DNA of 64,000 nucleotides from Roseburia sp. 1XD42-69 (GCF_003612565.1 NZ_RAZG01000006.1:62001-126000), one strand, 5' to 3'; positions 8,764-17,722 are shown, counted from the stretch's first letter. Notes: generated by a model from the letters alone, not told the origin. A program made the numbers and translations.

Positions 8764-9437
8764 GACACCCAGATTGCACTGGACGAGGGGGAAATCAAAG
8801 GAAACATCCTTACGGTAACGCTTCCGCATTCCGCCGTACTGTTTTAAGGCACCATGCAGCAGTTCCCGACACGCTGAAAATCAGGATGGAGACGCCGGGC
8901 GGAAACGTGAAATATGACATCCGGGTGATGAAATCCCAGCAGTATATGCTGGAAGAGATTTTTGAAAAAAATCTTCTGTTTCTGATTCCTTTTTATATCT
9001 TTTCCCACGAAACACGGTTTGAGGAATATGAGAAGGATAAAACGAAGCTGGTCTCACTGCAGGAAGAATATGAACTTATTAAGAACAGGCTGGAAGAACT
9101 CTTACACCAGGGAGCCATCAGCGAATATACAAGATGCACCATCATTGACATGTCAAATAAGGTACTGGAGCATATCGCTGCAAAATACAATTCAGTGAAG
9201 GAAGGAGTGAAGGCAGTCATGGGCGGAAAAGTGCTGGAATATGAGGCAAAAACCATAAAAAGGGAAGGTATCAGGGAAGGCCGCAGAGAAGGTATCGAAC
9301 AGGGCGAGAACAGGCTTTCCCTGTTAATTGCAAAGCTGATGGAGAGCAACCGCTCCCAGGATGTCATCCGGGCTGCGCAGGATAAGCAGTACAGAAATAA
9401 ACTCTACGAAGAATATCTGATTGACAATGAAAAATAG
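8764..9437 (+). pseudogene. Rpn-family nuclease gene, 3' part, frameshifted
   Basis: The C-terminal part of the gene begun at 6893. The frame resumes with DTQIALDEGEIKGNILTV, then a one-base loss in the T-run at 8842-8845 moves the rest into another frame, which continues with LRHHAAVPDTLKIRMETPGG and the family's FEKNLLFLIPFYIFSHE to the stop at 9435-9437. The tail carries the GIREGRREGIEQGE charged repeat typical of the family. With an insertion and a frameshift the gene is dead. Confidence 0.85.
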
Positions 9438-9445
9438 AAAATCCC

Positions 9446-9496
9446 AAAATGCAGGTGTAAAGCTGTGATATGAGACAGACTTTATACCTGCATTTT
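9446..9496 (-). terminator. Intrinsic terminator of the third flagellin
   Basis: Arms AAAATGCAGGTGTAAAG (9446-9462) and CTTTATACCTGCATTTT (9480-9496) form a near-perfect 17-bp stem starting at the flagellin stop codon. T-rich sequence follows on the minus strand. It may also stop transcription from the Rpn relic on the plus strand. Confidence 0.85.
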
Positions 9497-11541
9497 TACT
9501 GCAGAAGCCGCAGAACTCCCTCTGGAATCTGGTTTGCCTGGGAGAGCATGGACTGTCCGGCCTGCTGTAAAATACTGTGCCTGGAATGGTTTACCATTTC
9601 AGCGGCCATGTCTGTGTCACGGATGCGGGATTCGGCGGATTGGGAGTTTTCGGCGGTATTGTCATCAATTAGCTGTCCATATTCCAGTCGATTATATTGT
9701 ACGCCAATGTGGGCGCGGATACTGGAAACTTTGTCGATAGCATTTTGTATATTTGTCATGGCAAACCCGGATTTTTCATGGGATAAAACTTCCAGATTAT
9801 CTATCTTTAAATCTGCCGGAGAAATTTTGCCTGTAGAAATAAAAATGCCATTGCCGCTGGCTGCTCCCATTTGAATCCACCATGCTCCGCTTTCCGTATC
9901 TGTCTGGGGTGGCTGGGGAGCAGTGACAGCGCCTTTGTAAGAAAAAATGTAATTAACCCCATCTTTGGCACTGCAGCCTTCCATATGCATATCTCCTATG
10001 ACTCCATCCATGGTCAAAGTTCCAAACCCATCCAACCAATCCTGATCCGTCATCCCGCCAATAGGATGAAAACTCCCCACGCCAATCGCAGCTCCCTGAT
10101 GTGTCGCCGGAGTTATTCCTCCAGTGGCCGTAGAGCCAACAGCAGTAACATTTCCACCGGACAGAGTAATATCTCCGCTGATTAATGGAATTCCGTTATA
10201 TACTTTTCCACTTCCAATCCCTGCGCCGCCAGCTCCTCCTTTTGCAGTAACGGTTCCGTCTGAAATTGTCACATTTACACCGTGGGAGCCAAAACCGCCG
10301 CCAATTCCCGCTCCTCCATCAATTTGTCCGCCGACGGCTTCTACAGTACCGCCGTTAATCATTACACTGCCGCCGTGCTGCGGCGTTCCCAAAATGATAG
10401 CGCCTGTGCCAATCCCTGCGCCGCTCTCCCAGCTGGATGCGTGTACAGAACCGCCATCTATGACAATATTTCCATTTACGCCTTCATAACATCCGCCGAT
10501 TCCTGCGCCGTTTTGTGTACTGTATGCATTGATATAGCCGCTGTGAATGGTGATATTTCCAGACACTGTGTTGTTTGTCTGGCTGCTGATCCAGCCGGAG
10601 CCAATCCCTGCAGCAAGGTTTGAACCACTGGCCTCAAGGCTTCCGTTTCCATTTAAAATCAGGCTGTTTCCGGCATCGACCTGGATACCGGCGTAGTCTT
10701 TAAATGGACCGCCTTGGGCAGAACTATACCTTGTTCCGCGAAAATAGTTGGTTCCCAGGTAGTTAATTGTCGTACTGCCTTTGCAGGTAATAGGCGCTCC
10801 CTCAAATCCCTTGGGGTATGTTAATGAAATGTTTTCATTTACAATGGATACATTGGATAAATACAGTTTTGCGCTGTCGCAGACAATGGCCACATTATTT
10901 AAAATAGTGTTTTGAACGGATACAGTTGCCCCATTTCCAATATGAAAAGTAGCATTAGTAATATTACGATCAAAAGTATAAGTATGCCCATCTTGTAACT
11001 CATAGCTGCCATCTGCATTTCTATTAAGAAGAAGGTCAATATTTGATGAGTTTATCGCTACATTTGTTCCCAGAGGCAAACTTAGGGTTAAATCATTGAC
11101 GGTATCTGCTGTCTGTACATTTTCGCCATTGAAAACAGGCATGGTGTTAAATGTTGTATCTGTGCTGATTTGTTCAATTTCTTGAACAAGAAGATTAATT
11201 TCCTGTTGGATTGCGTCACGGTCAGAATAAGAATTAGAATCATTTGCAGCCTGTATAACTAATTCATTCATTCTCCGCAGCATACTGTGCACTTCTACAA
11301 GCGCCCCGTCAGCGACATTGAGCAGTGACATTCCATCCCGAATATTTTGTGAAGCCCGATCAAGCCCCCGCACCTGCCACCGCAGCTTTTCTGATATGGC
11401 AAGTCCCGCCGCATCATCTGCCCCGCAGTTCACCCGGTAACCGGAAGAGAGTTTTTCTGAAGATTTTGATTTATTTTTATCTGTAATATTAAGCTGCCGT
11501 TCTGAAAACTGTGACAGCATATTGTGTGCGATGACTGGCAT
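9496..11541 (-). CDS. Flagellin with an inserted GAGIG-repeat (putative beta-helix) domain
   Basis: A 681-residue flagellin. Residues 1-140 and 590-681 are the conserved filament core ends (MPVIAHNML, AGLAISEKLRWQVRGL; AENSQSAESRIRDTDMA, SQANQIPEGVLRLL). The middle is a Gly/Val/Ile-rich domain. It carries six G-A-G-I-G-like motifs at about residues 310, 346, 374, 410, 439 and 482, each followed by strands such as GNIVIDGGSVHA and VTISDGTVTAKGG. This periodicity is that of right-handed beta-helix repeats in Gram-positive surface proteins, some of which bind carbohydrate; the binding role here is inference. Five cysteines, one at position 39 in the core, are unusual. The ATG at 11541 is chosen over one five codons upstream because GGAGGAC fits only it. 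Confidence 0.92.
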   Translation of the reverse strand: MPVIAHNMLSQFSERQLNITDKNKSKSSEKLSSGYRVNCGADDAAGLAISEKLRWQVRGLDRASQNIRDGMSLLNVADGALVEVHSMLRRMNELVIQAANDSNSYSDRDAIQQEINLLVQEIEQISTDTTFNTMPVFNGENVQTADTVNDLTLSLPLGTNVAINSSNIDLLLNRNADGSYELQDGHTYTFDRNITNATFHIGNGATVSVQNTILNNVAIVCDSAKLYLSNVSIVNENISLTYPKGFEGAPITCKGSTTINYLGTNYFRGTRYSSAQGGPFKDYAGIQVDAGNSLILNGNGSLEASGSNLAAGIGSGWISSQTNNTVSGNITIHSGYINAYSTQNGAGIGGCYEGVNGNIVIDGGSVHASSWESGAGIGTGAIILGTPQHGGSVMINGGTVEAVGGQIDGGAGIGGGFGSHGVNVTISDGTVTAKGGAGGAGIGSGKVYNGIPLISGDITLSGGNVTAVGSTATGGITPATHQGAAIGVGSFHPIGGMTDQDWLDGFGTLTMDGVIGDMHMEGCSAKDGVNYIFSYKGAVTAPQPPQTDTESGAWWIQMGAASGNGIFISTGKISPADLKIDNLEVLSHEKSGFAMTNIQNAIDKVSSIRAHIGVQYNRLEYGQLIDDNTAENSQSAESRIRDTDMAAEMVNHSRHSILQQAGQSMLSQANQIPEGVLRLLQ

Positions 11542-11612
11542 AGCTTTGTCCTCCATGACGATTCCTGTATATTTTGGGTGAGTTTCATATCCGATTTCGA
11601 TTCTTTATACTT

Positions 11613-11639
11613 ATATCGGCAATTATACCTAAAATATTA
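11613..11639 (-). promoter_or_regulatory. Sigma-28-type promoter of the third flagellin
   Basis: The minus strand reads TAAT-N15-GCCGATAT, identical in both boxes to the promoter of the second flagellin, about 70 bases before the ATG. Confidence 0.88.
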
Positions 11640-12126
11640 GCAATAACTAATAATATTAGCTAAAGTCATTGAAATTCATCAAAAGATATCATATGTTGTA
11701 GAGATGGGGAAGGGAATACAGCGTAGGATACACTTGAAAATATACTAATATAAGGATTGTATACAAGTGATAGGAACTGGTATTGGAGAGATTCATAAAT
11801 TACTATGTATCGGAATAAGAACTGCACTTTTTTCCAGGATTTTGAAGTTGCAGCATCTTGAAGCGAGAGAAGAATCTGGCATGGAAATACATTTTTGATA
11901 TAATTTTAAAGTTTTGTTTTGAAGAGTATTCTGAATCTTATCAATCAGAATTTTTTCTTTTTGTAGAAGATAAATATAGTCAGTTTTTTTTCAGCTCTTT
12001 GAGTTTGTACTCTAGTAAGATGAAATAAGGGCAGATAAAAAATATTTTTTTCAACTAAATTATGTTATACTGTTACAAGGACACGAACGATACAGGAGAG
12101 ACTATTTTCAGGAAAAGAGGGATGGT
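11640..12126. other. AT-rich intergenic region without a recognisable gene
   Basis: I see no gene in this stretch of almost 500 bases. A small hairpin with arms ATTCTGA and TCAGAAT followed by T6 (11928-11957) could be a terminator of an unidentified transcript. An extended -10 element TGTTATACT at 12063-12071 is the likely promoter of the following ATPase/nuclease gene. Confidence 0.5.
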
Positions 12127-13845
12127 ATGGAAAAAGCGATGCTTCCGCTGGGGATTGAAAATTTTAAAGAATTGCGTGAAAAAGGATATTACTACGTGGA
12201 CAAAACGGAACTTATCAAAACACTTCTGGAAAATCCCGGAAAAGTAAACCTGTTTACACGCCCGAGACGGTTTGGAAAAACCTTAAATATAAGTATGCTG
12301 AAACATTTTTTTGAGGTGGGCTCTGACGGCAGACTTTTTGAGGGACTGGATATTTCCAGAGAAAAAAAGCTTTGTGATGCATTTATGGGGAAATTTCCGG
12401 TAATATCCATCACATTAAAATCTGCAAGGGGAGAAAACTTTAACGAGGCAAAAGGGATGTTTAGGAATATTATTGGGAACGAGGCATTGCAATTCCAGTT
12501 TTTGGCGGACAGCGGTTCTCTCACCGGAATAGAACAAAAACGGTACGAGGCCCTTATCAATATAGATGAATCCGGCGCTTTTACCATGTCAGATGAGCTT
12601 TTAAAGGACAGCCTGCGGTTGATGTCCCAGCTTTTGCAGAAACATTATGGCCAGAGTGTTGTGATGCTCATTGACGAATACGATGTGCCGTTAGACAGGG
12701 CATACCAGTCAGGTTATTATGATGCCATGGTGGAGTTCATCAGAAATTTGTTTGAAAATGCATTTAAAACAAACGACAGCTTGAATTTTGCTGTTTTAAC
12801 AGGATGCCTCAGAATATCCAAGGAGAGCATTTTTTCCGGATTCAACAATCTTAAAGTATTTACCGCAAAGGATGTACGTTATATGGAATATTTTGGCTTT
12901 ACGGACGGGGAAGTCAGGCAGATGCTTCAGTATTACAGGTTAACCAGCCAGTATGATGCCATAAAGGAATGGTATGACGGCTACCTCTTTGGCAGTCAGG
13001 AAATATACTGTCCATGGGATGTGATTAATTATTGCGGAGATTTGCGTGATAGAAGTGTGGTAAAGCCGCAGAATTACTGGGTAAATACCAGCAGCAACAG
13101 CATCATCAGAAGTTTTTTAGAGAAAGCGGATGGGGTTACCAGAAATGAAATTGAACGGCTGATTGGCGGTGAAAGCATTAAAAAGAAAATCCGCCAGGAA
13201 CTGACCTACCGGGATTTGGATTCTAAAATTGATAATTTATGGAGTATTCTTTTTACCACAGGTTACCTGACACAGCGGGGGGAGGATGACAACGGCATGA
13301 CAGGGCTGGTCATTCCCAATAAGGAAATACAGTGGATATTTGAGGAGCAGATACAGGAATGGTTTAAGACAGAAACCAGACAAGACATAGAGACGCTTAA
13401 GAACTTCTGCAGGGCCTTTGAGGAAAATGATGTGGCTGTAATTGAGAAAGGATTTACGTCTTATTTGCGGAAAACCATAAGCATCCGTGACACGAATGCC
13501 AGAAAAGAGATGAAGGAAAATTTTTACCATGGCATTTTACTTGGCCTGTTTGCAGGCATGGAGGGCTGGTTAGTCAAATCAAATGCAGAATCGGGGGAAG
13601 GGTACAGCGACATCAGCGTGGAGGTGGAGGATAAGGATATTGGGATTATCATTGAATTGAAGTACGCAGAAAAGGCGGCATTTGAGGAAGGGTGCAGGGA
13701 GGCGTTAAAGCAGATTAGGGACAGGAATTATGAGGAGAGTCTGATTGACGACGGTATGACTACCATTCGCAGGTATGGGATTGCTTGTTATAAGAAACGG
13801 TGTAAGGTGATGGCGGCAGATGAAGAAAAATCCGGTATCAGGTAA
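12127..13845 (+). CDS. AAA-ATPase-like protein with C-terminal PD-(D/E)XK nuclease domain
   Basis: A 572-residue protein of the widespread AAA-ATPase_like plus PDDEXK_9 family. The N-terminal motif PLGIENFKELREKGYYYVDKT is diagnostic. The P-loop variant FTRPRRFGKT (residues 43-52) and Walker B VVMLIDEYD follow, then GFNNLKVFT. Near the C-terminus DISVEVEDKDIGIIIELKYA gives the D...ExK nuclease signature. Members occur in many copies in anaerobe genomes. Their role is not established; a mobile or nucleic-acid-processing function is usually assumed. AGAGGG precedes the ATG. No obvious operon partner is present. Confidence 0.88.
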   Translation: MEKAMLPLGIENFKELREKGYYYVDKTELIKTLLENPGKVNLFTRPRRFGKTLNISMLKHFFEVGSDGRLFEGLDISREKKLCDAFMGKFPVISITLKSARGENFNEAKGMFRNIIGNEALQFQFLADSGSLTGIEQKRYEALINIDESGAFTMSDELLKDSLRLMSQLLQKHYGQSVVMLIDEYDVPLDRAYQSGYYDAMVEFIRNLFENAFKTNDSLNFAVLTGCLRISKESIFSGFNNLKVFTAKDVRYMEYFGFTDGEVRQMLQYYRLTSQYDAIKEWYDGYLFGSQEIYCPWDVINYCGDLRDRSVVKPQNYWVNTSSNSIIRSFLEKADGVTRNEIERLIGGESIKKKIRQELTYRDLDSKIDNLWSILFTTGYLTQRGEDDNGMTGLVIPNKEIQWIFEEQIQEWFKTETRQDIETLKNFCRAFEENDVAVIEKGFTSYLRKTISIRDTNARKEMKENFYHGILLGLFAGMEGWLVKSNAESGEGYSDISVEVEDKDIGIIIELKYAEKAAFEEGCREALKQIRDRNYEESLIDDGMTTIRRYGIACYKKRCKVMAADEEKSGIR

Positions 13846-13945
13846 TGAATAAATTTTCTATTCCGGCTGATGATGAAAAAAAGAATAGGAGAATACAGCG
13901 GCGGGTAAGAAAAAAAACATTATCTATTATAAGGAGAGACTTACA

Positions 13946-14080
13946 ATGGCCAAATTACTGGAAGAGATTGAAGAACTAAAAAACCTTCTCTATGAAATGA
14001 CAAAGATTTCAGAACTGGAAGGTTTTTTCTTGGGGATTAAATACGCATTTGGAATATTTTCTGGAGAAAAATTTTCTTAA
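13946..14080 (+). CDS. Tiny protein (44 aa), paralogue of the ORF at 4018
   Basis: A 44-residue ORF with AAGGAG before its ATG. Its motif EELKNLLYEMTKIS followed by EGFFLGIKYA matches the C-terminal half of the protein at 4018-4266. Conservation of that motif at two loci argues that it is translated. Function is unknown. It converges tail-to-tail with the XRE regulator, the two stop codons overlapping. Confidence 0.55.
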   Translation: MAKLLEEIEELKNLLYEMTKISELEGFFLGIKYAFGIFSGEKFS

Positions 14081-14409
14081 AGAATATCAATCATCTGTAA
14101 AATTTTAAGCTTCTTATCCGAATCGCTGTATTTCAGCTTCTCCATAATTTTTTCATCCAAAGAGGATGTCTTTTGTCTGGAAGCGTCAAAGGTGTATTCC
14201 TGGCTGATAAAAAAATCTACACTGCATTCTAAATAATTTGCAATCTTTACTAAAATTGTCAGGGATGGGTTTGCCCGGCCGCATTCAATGTTGGAGATGT
14301 GGCTTGGATTTATGTCCAAATAGTTGGCAATGGCTTCCTGGGTGATATGCAGATCTTTTCTGCGTTCTTTAATTTTCCGGCCGATAGTCTGAAAATTTAA
14401 ATCTGTCAT
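14077..14409 (-). CDS. XRE-family transcriptional regulator
   Basis: A 110-residue DNA-binding protein. Residues 5-65 form an HTH_3 domain (IGRKIKERRKDLHITQEAIA, SHISNIECGRANPSLTILVKIANYL). The remaining 45 residues are a short helical tail. The ATG at 14409 is chosen because GGAG lies seven bases upstream; an ATG 26 codons further upstream has no such site and would read through the palindrome. A 25-bp inverted repeat directly upstream is the probable operator, suggesting autoregulation. Confidence 0.88.
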   Translation of the reverse strand: MTDLNFQTIGRKIKERRKDLHITQEAIANYLDINPSHISNIECGRANPSLTILVKIANYLECSVDFFISQEYTFDASRQKTSSLDEKIMEKLKYSDSDKKLKILQMIDIL

Positions 14410-14428
14410 GTTTTTTCTCCTTTTTCGA

Positions 14429-14453
14429 TGTACTTTAGTAATTTTAAAGTACA
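14429..14453. promoter_or_regulatory. Palindromic operator candidate of the XRE regulator
   Basis: TGTACTTTA and TAAAGTACA are perfect 9-base inverted arms separated by seven bases, 20 bases before the regulator's ATG. The size and symmetry fit a dimeric HTH repressor site. Confidence 0.65.
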
Positions 14454-14580
14454 TTGTTGCCAGCAATAAGGAGTTTATACAAAACACAATTAGTTATAAC
14501 TAAATATATCCGCCGTGACAACTGAATAAGGGCTTTACACTGGGAAAAAATGCCAAAAGAAAGGCCGTTATATAACACAA

Positions 14581-14617
14581 GCCGCCAGCCAAAAAATAAA
14601 AAGGCTGGCGGCTTTTT
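14581..14617. terminator. Strong hairpin terminator
   Basis: GCCGCCAGCC and GGCTGGCGGC are perfect 10-base arms around a 12-base A-rich loop; five T follow on the plus strand. It sits directly after the stop codon of the minus-strand hydrolase, so it most likely ends that gene, although its T-run is better placed for the plus strand. Confidence 0.8.
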
Positions 14618-14619
14618 CA

Positions 14620-15276
14620 TTAATGCCAGAAATCCATAAGGAGAGGAAACAGCTTGGGGCTGTGGATGACATAGCTGGAATGGTCTTCCCCAGGCAGAAT
14701 ATGCAGTGTGGCACGGGGGATATATTTTGCAATCTTTTTCGTCTCTCTTTTTTTCACGATATCTTTTGACCCGGCCAATACCAGGGTGGGAACCGTAATC
14801 CGGGAGAGTTCGTATTTGGTGATGTGGGGTTCTTTTAACATAAGGGCGGTGAGTTTGTCCTTCTTTTTTATGTAAGCCCTGCGAAAGTGGAGGCGCACAG
14901 GAAATTTAAGCCCCCTGGGGGAGAGATTTGCGCCGCTTACCACAAGGGAGGAAAACAGGCTGGGATATCTGCTGGCGCAGATAAGACCCGTGATGCCGCC
15001 GTCGCTAAAGCCGTAAAAAGCAGGTTTTGTAAGGTCCAGGGCGTGGACAAATGCGGCGATATCCTCCGCCATGTCGCTGTAGTGGTATTGCTCCGGGGAT
15101 GCGCTTTCTCCGTGGCCTCTGGTGTCTAAAGCATATACAGTGTGTTTTCTGGATAGCTCCGGGATTAAAATATCAAAAATTTTATGGGTTTCACCATTTC
15201 CGTGTGCTAAAATGATGGGGGAACCTTCCCCGGTTTTCTCATAGTAGATAACTTGTCCATTTAACTGAATATACAT
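14620..15276 (-). CDS. Alpha/beta hydrolase
   Basis: A 218-residue single-domain hydrolase of unknown substrate. HGNGETHKIF holds the oxyanion-hole His-Gly; the nucleophile is Ser91 in GFSDGG. Asp172 (LAGSKDIV) and His199 (PGEDHSSY) complete the triad. No signal peptide is visible, so it is cytosolic. The start at 15276 has AAAGGAG six bases upstream; an ATG 11 codons earlier lacks one. Confidence 0.9.
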   Translation of the reverse strand: MYIQLNGQVIYYEKTGEGSPIILAHGNGETHKIFDILIPELSRKHTVYALDTRGHGESASPEQYHYSDMAEDIAAFVHALDLTKPAFYGFSDGGITGLICASRYPSLFSSLVVSGANLSPRGLKFPVRLHFRRAYIKKKDKLTALMLKEPHITKYELSRITVPTLVLAGSKDIVKKRETKKIAKYIPRATLHILPGEDHSSYVIHSPKLFPLLMDFWH

Positions 15277-15391
15277 GTGAACTCCTTTCAAAATCCTTTC
15301 TTGTAACATAGTATATCACAGAATCAGATTTCAGGTATACATTTTTCCTGTAATTATGTTATACTCTTATAAAACTTTGTAGGAGGTGTCT

Positions 15392-15838
15392 ATGCGGAAA
15401 AACGAAATGGGGATAGGAGATATTATTGTGGAATCTTTAACCATTTTTGGCATGATACTGTATCTGGGACTGCAGATGTTTTATATTTGCCGGTATCCTA
15501 TCCATGGAATGACCATGGTGTTCCATTTCCTTGCCGTTCTCCTGCTTTACGGGGGAATGATGGTTTTGCAGTGTCATCCGGAGTTTTTAAATGGAAGAGG
15601 AAGTGAACCTTTGACGGGAAAAGTGCGGATTTATGCAGTGCGCATGGTACGCCTCTGTAAATTTCTGATTGTGTACGGAATACTTGTTCCCAGTATGGCG
15701 GATGTCATGGGGATGAGCATCGATGAAGCCTACAGCCTGATTGTTATGGCTGGCGTCTTGGCAGTAATTGCCTATTACATTTATAGGATTTATCAGTATA
15801 ATAAAGAGGAAGAAAAAAATAAGAAAAAGAAAAAGTAG
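15392..15838 (+). CDS. Small integral membrane protein
   Basis: A 148-residue protein with about four hydrophobic segments (near residues 15-35, 40-60, 85-105 and 115-135) and a lysine-rich C-terminal tail. I do not recognise the family. AGGAGG five bases upstream fixes the ATG at 15392. An extended -10 (TGTTATACT, 15357-15365) is the likely promoter. It is 11 bases from the amidase gene and probably co-transcribed with it. Confidence 0.75.
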   Translation: MRKNEMGIGDIIVESLTIFGMILYLGLQMFYICRYPIHGMTMVFHFLAVLLLYGGMMVLQCHPEFLNGRGSEPLTGKVRIYAVRMVRLCKFLIVYGILVPSMADVMGMSIDEAYSLIVMAGVLAVIAYYIYRIYQYNKEEEKNKKKKK

Positions 15839-15849
15839 GAGAGTACAGT

Positions 15850-17616
15850 ATGTTTAAGAACAAAAGCATAAGGTTGATTTTTGGATGTTTGATTTTTGTC
15901 ATGGCAGCTTTTATCCTTTTCCATGCAGGGAAGGCTTCTGCGGGGGAGGCGCCGCCCTGTCTGAATTATACGATTTTAGGCAGCAGCAGCCTTGATACCC
16001 CAATGAGCCAGACAGTGGTGGTGAGTATCGGGGAGATGGATAAGAGCAAGCTGAAATCGGCAGTTTTAACATACAAAAACCGGAGCACAAAAAAGCAGTT
16101 TACTGCAGAGGCAAAACAGATTTACAGGGATGCGGCCCTTTTTACCATGGATTTTGACGACAGCAGCCTTCGGGGCAGTTATGAACTGACGAAAATTTCC
16201 TTTGTTTATAACGGGGTGTCCCAGGAGATATCCTATCAGGAGACGGGGAAAACAGTGAGGTTTGCCGTGGATGAAAAAATGGCAGCAGTACCGGATGCGG
16301 TGATTGAGGGCATGTCCTTTGAGGGGGAGGACCAGGTGGTGCAGGTGGAGGCCACGGACACAAAGCCGGATATTAAAGGGGCGCTTTTATCCGCACCTTC
16401 CTTGAATATGAAGGGAAAAAGCCGTTCCGGGGAAAAGGTTATCGTTTTAGACCCGGGTCATGGCGGATATGATTCCGGGGCAGCGGCAAATGGTTTGAAA
16501 GAGAAAGAGCTGACTTTAAAGATAGCAAATTACTGCAAAAAAGAACTGGAAAAATACAGCGGGGCAAAAGTCTATCTCACAAGGAGCAATGACACTTATA
16601 TCAGCCTGGAAGGCAGGGTAAAATATGCCGCCTCTGTGGGAGCGGATGTATTTGTGAGCATACATATTAATTCTGCGGCAAATACCATGGCCTCCGGAGC
16701 AGAAGTTTATTACCCCAACAGCAATTACAGGCCGTCTCTGGGGACAGAGGGAAAAACGCTGGCTTTAGCCATTGAAAAGAAACTGGTGGCTTTAGGGCTT
16801 GCGGACAGGGGGGTTAAAATCCGAAATTCCGCCACGGGAAACACATATGCAGACGGCTCCCCGGCAGATTATTACGGGGTCATCCGCCAGGCAAAACAGG
16901 CTGGTTTCCCGGGAATTATTGTGGAACATGCCTTTATCTCCAATGCTTCCGACGCAAAAAAATATCTGGGCAGTGATGAGGCATTAAAAAAACTTGGCAT
17001 TGCCGATGCCGCAGGAATCGCGGAGACTTACGGCCTGAAAAAGAAAACTTCCCTTGATAAGACAAAGATTACCCAGCTTACAGGAAAAGATTCCACATAT
17101 GTTTATTTGAAATGGAAAAAAGTAAGCGGAGCCCAGGGGTATGAAATTTACCGGAGCACTTCAAAGGACAAAGATTTTAAAAAGATTAAGACGGTGAATA
17201 AGGGAAGTACGGTTTCCTTTAAAGATAAAAGCGTAAAAGCCGGGAAAACCTATTATTATAAAGTGCGGGCATATAAAAAAAGCGGCGGGGAGACAGTAAG
17301 GGCAGGTTTTTGCGGGGTACAAAAGACAAAGGTGCTGAAAAAACCATCTGTACCCTCAGCTTCCTCATCAAAAACCCAGGTGAAACTGAAATGGAAAAAA
17401 ATAAACGGGGCGAAAAAATATCAGATTTACCGAAGTAATAAAAAGAATGGCTCTTACAAAAAGATTGCGACGGTGAAAAGTGTTTTGACTTATAAAGATA
17501 AGTCGGTTTCCAAAAATAAGACTTACTACTATAAAATCAGGGCAGTGGGGGACGGTACAGGGGGAAATACCTACAGTTCTTACAGCGGAGTGAGAAAAAT
17601 AAAGACTAAGAAATAG
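15850..17616 (+). CDS. Secreted N-acetylmuramoyl-L-alanine amidase with FN3-like repeats
   Basis: A 588-residue cell-wall hydrolase that cuts the MurNAc-L-Ala amide bond of peptidoglycan. A signal peptide or anchor covers residues 1-31. An unassigned beta-rich region follows to about 190, then an Amidase_3 domain (195-390) with zinc ligands His204 (DPGHGG), Glu218 and His272 (SIHIN) and catalytic Glu359 (IVEHAF). Two FN3-like modules of about 90 residues (405-495, 500-588) close the protein, each with the pattern LKWKK...YEIYRS...KTYYYKVRA. The same module type recurs in the surface protein at 27840. A terminator follows. Confidence 0.93.
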   Translation: MFKNKSIRLIFGCLIFVMAAFILFHAGKASAGEAPPCLNYTILGSSSLDTPMSQTVVVSIGEMDKSKLKSAVLTYKNRSTKKQFTAEAKQIYRDAALFTMDFDDSSLRGSYELTKISFVYNGVSQEISYQETGKTVRFAVDEKMAAVPDAVIEGMSFEGEDQVVQVEATDTKPDIKGALLSAPSLNMKGKSRSGEKVIVLDPGHGGYDSGAAANGLKEKELTLKIANYCKKELEKYSGAKVYLTRSNDTYISLEGRVKYAASVGADVFVSIHINSAANTMASGAEVYYPNSNYRPSLGTEGKTLALAIEKKLVALGLADRGVKIRNSATGNTYADGSPADYYGVIRQAKQAGFPGIIVEHAFISNASDAKKYLGSDEALKKLGIADAAGIAETYGLKKKTSLDKTKITQLTGKDSTYVYLKWKKVSGAQGYEIYRSTSKDKDFKKIKTVNKGSTVSFKDKSVKAGKTYYYKVRAYKKSGGETVRAGFCGVQKTKVLKKPSVPSASSSKTQVKLKWKKINGAKKYQIYRSNKKNGSYKKIATVKSVLTYKDKSVSKNKTYYYKIRAVGDGTGGNTYSSYSGVRKIKTKK

Positions 17617-17660
17617 GAGGAATATGGGTTTGTGAAAGTAGTGTGATTCTTGGGAATAGA

Positions 17661-17694
17661 AACAGCAGGGGAATGGTTCCTCTGCTGTTTTTTT
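17661..17694. terminator. Intrinsic terminator between convergent genes
   Basis: AACAGCAGGGGAA pairs with TTCCTCTGCTGTT (one bulged pair) around a four-base loop, with seven T on the plus strand and A-rich sequence on the other side. It serves the amidase and possibly the convergent cyclophilin gene. Confidence 0.9.
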
Positions 17695-17722
17695 ATGCAC
17701 ACGGGGACTCAAAGGAAATATG

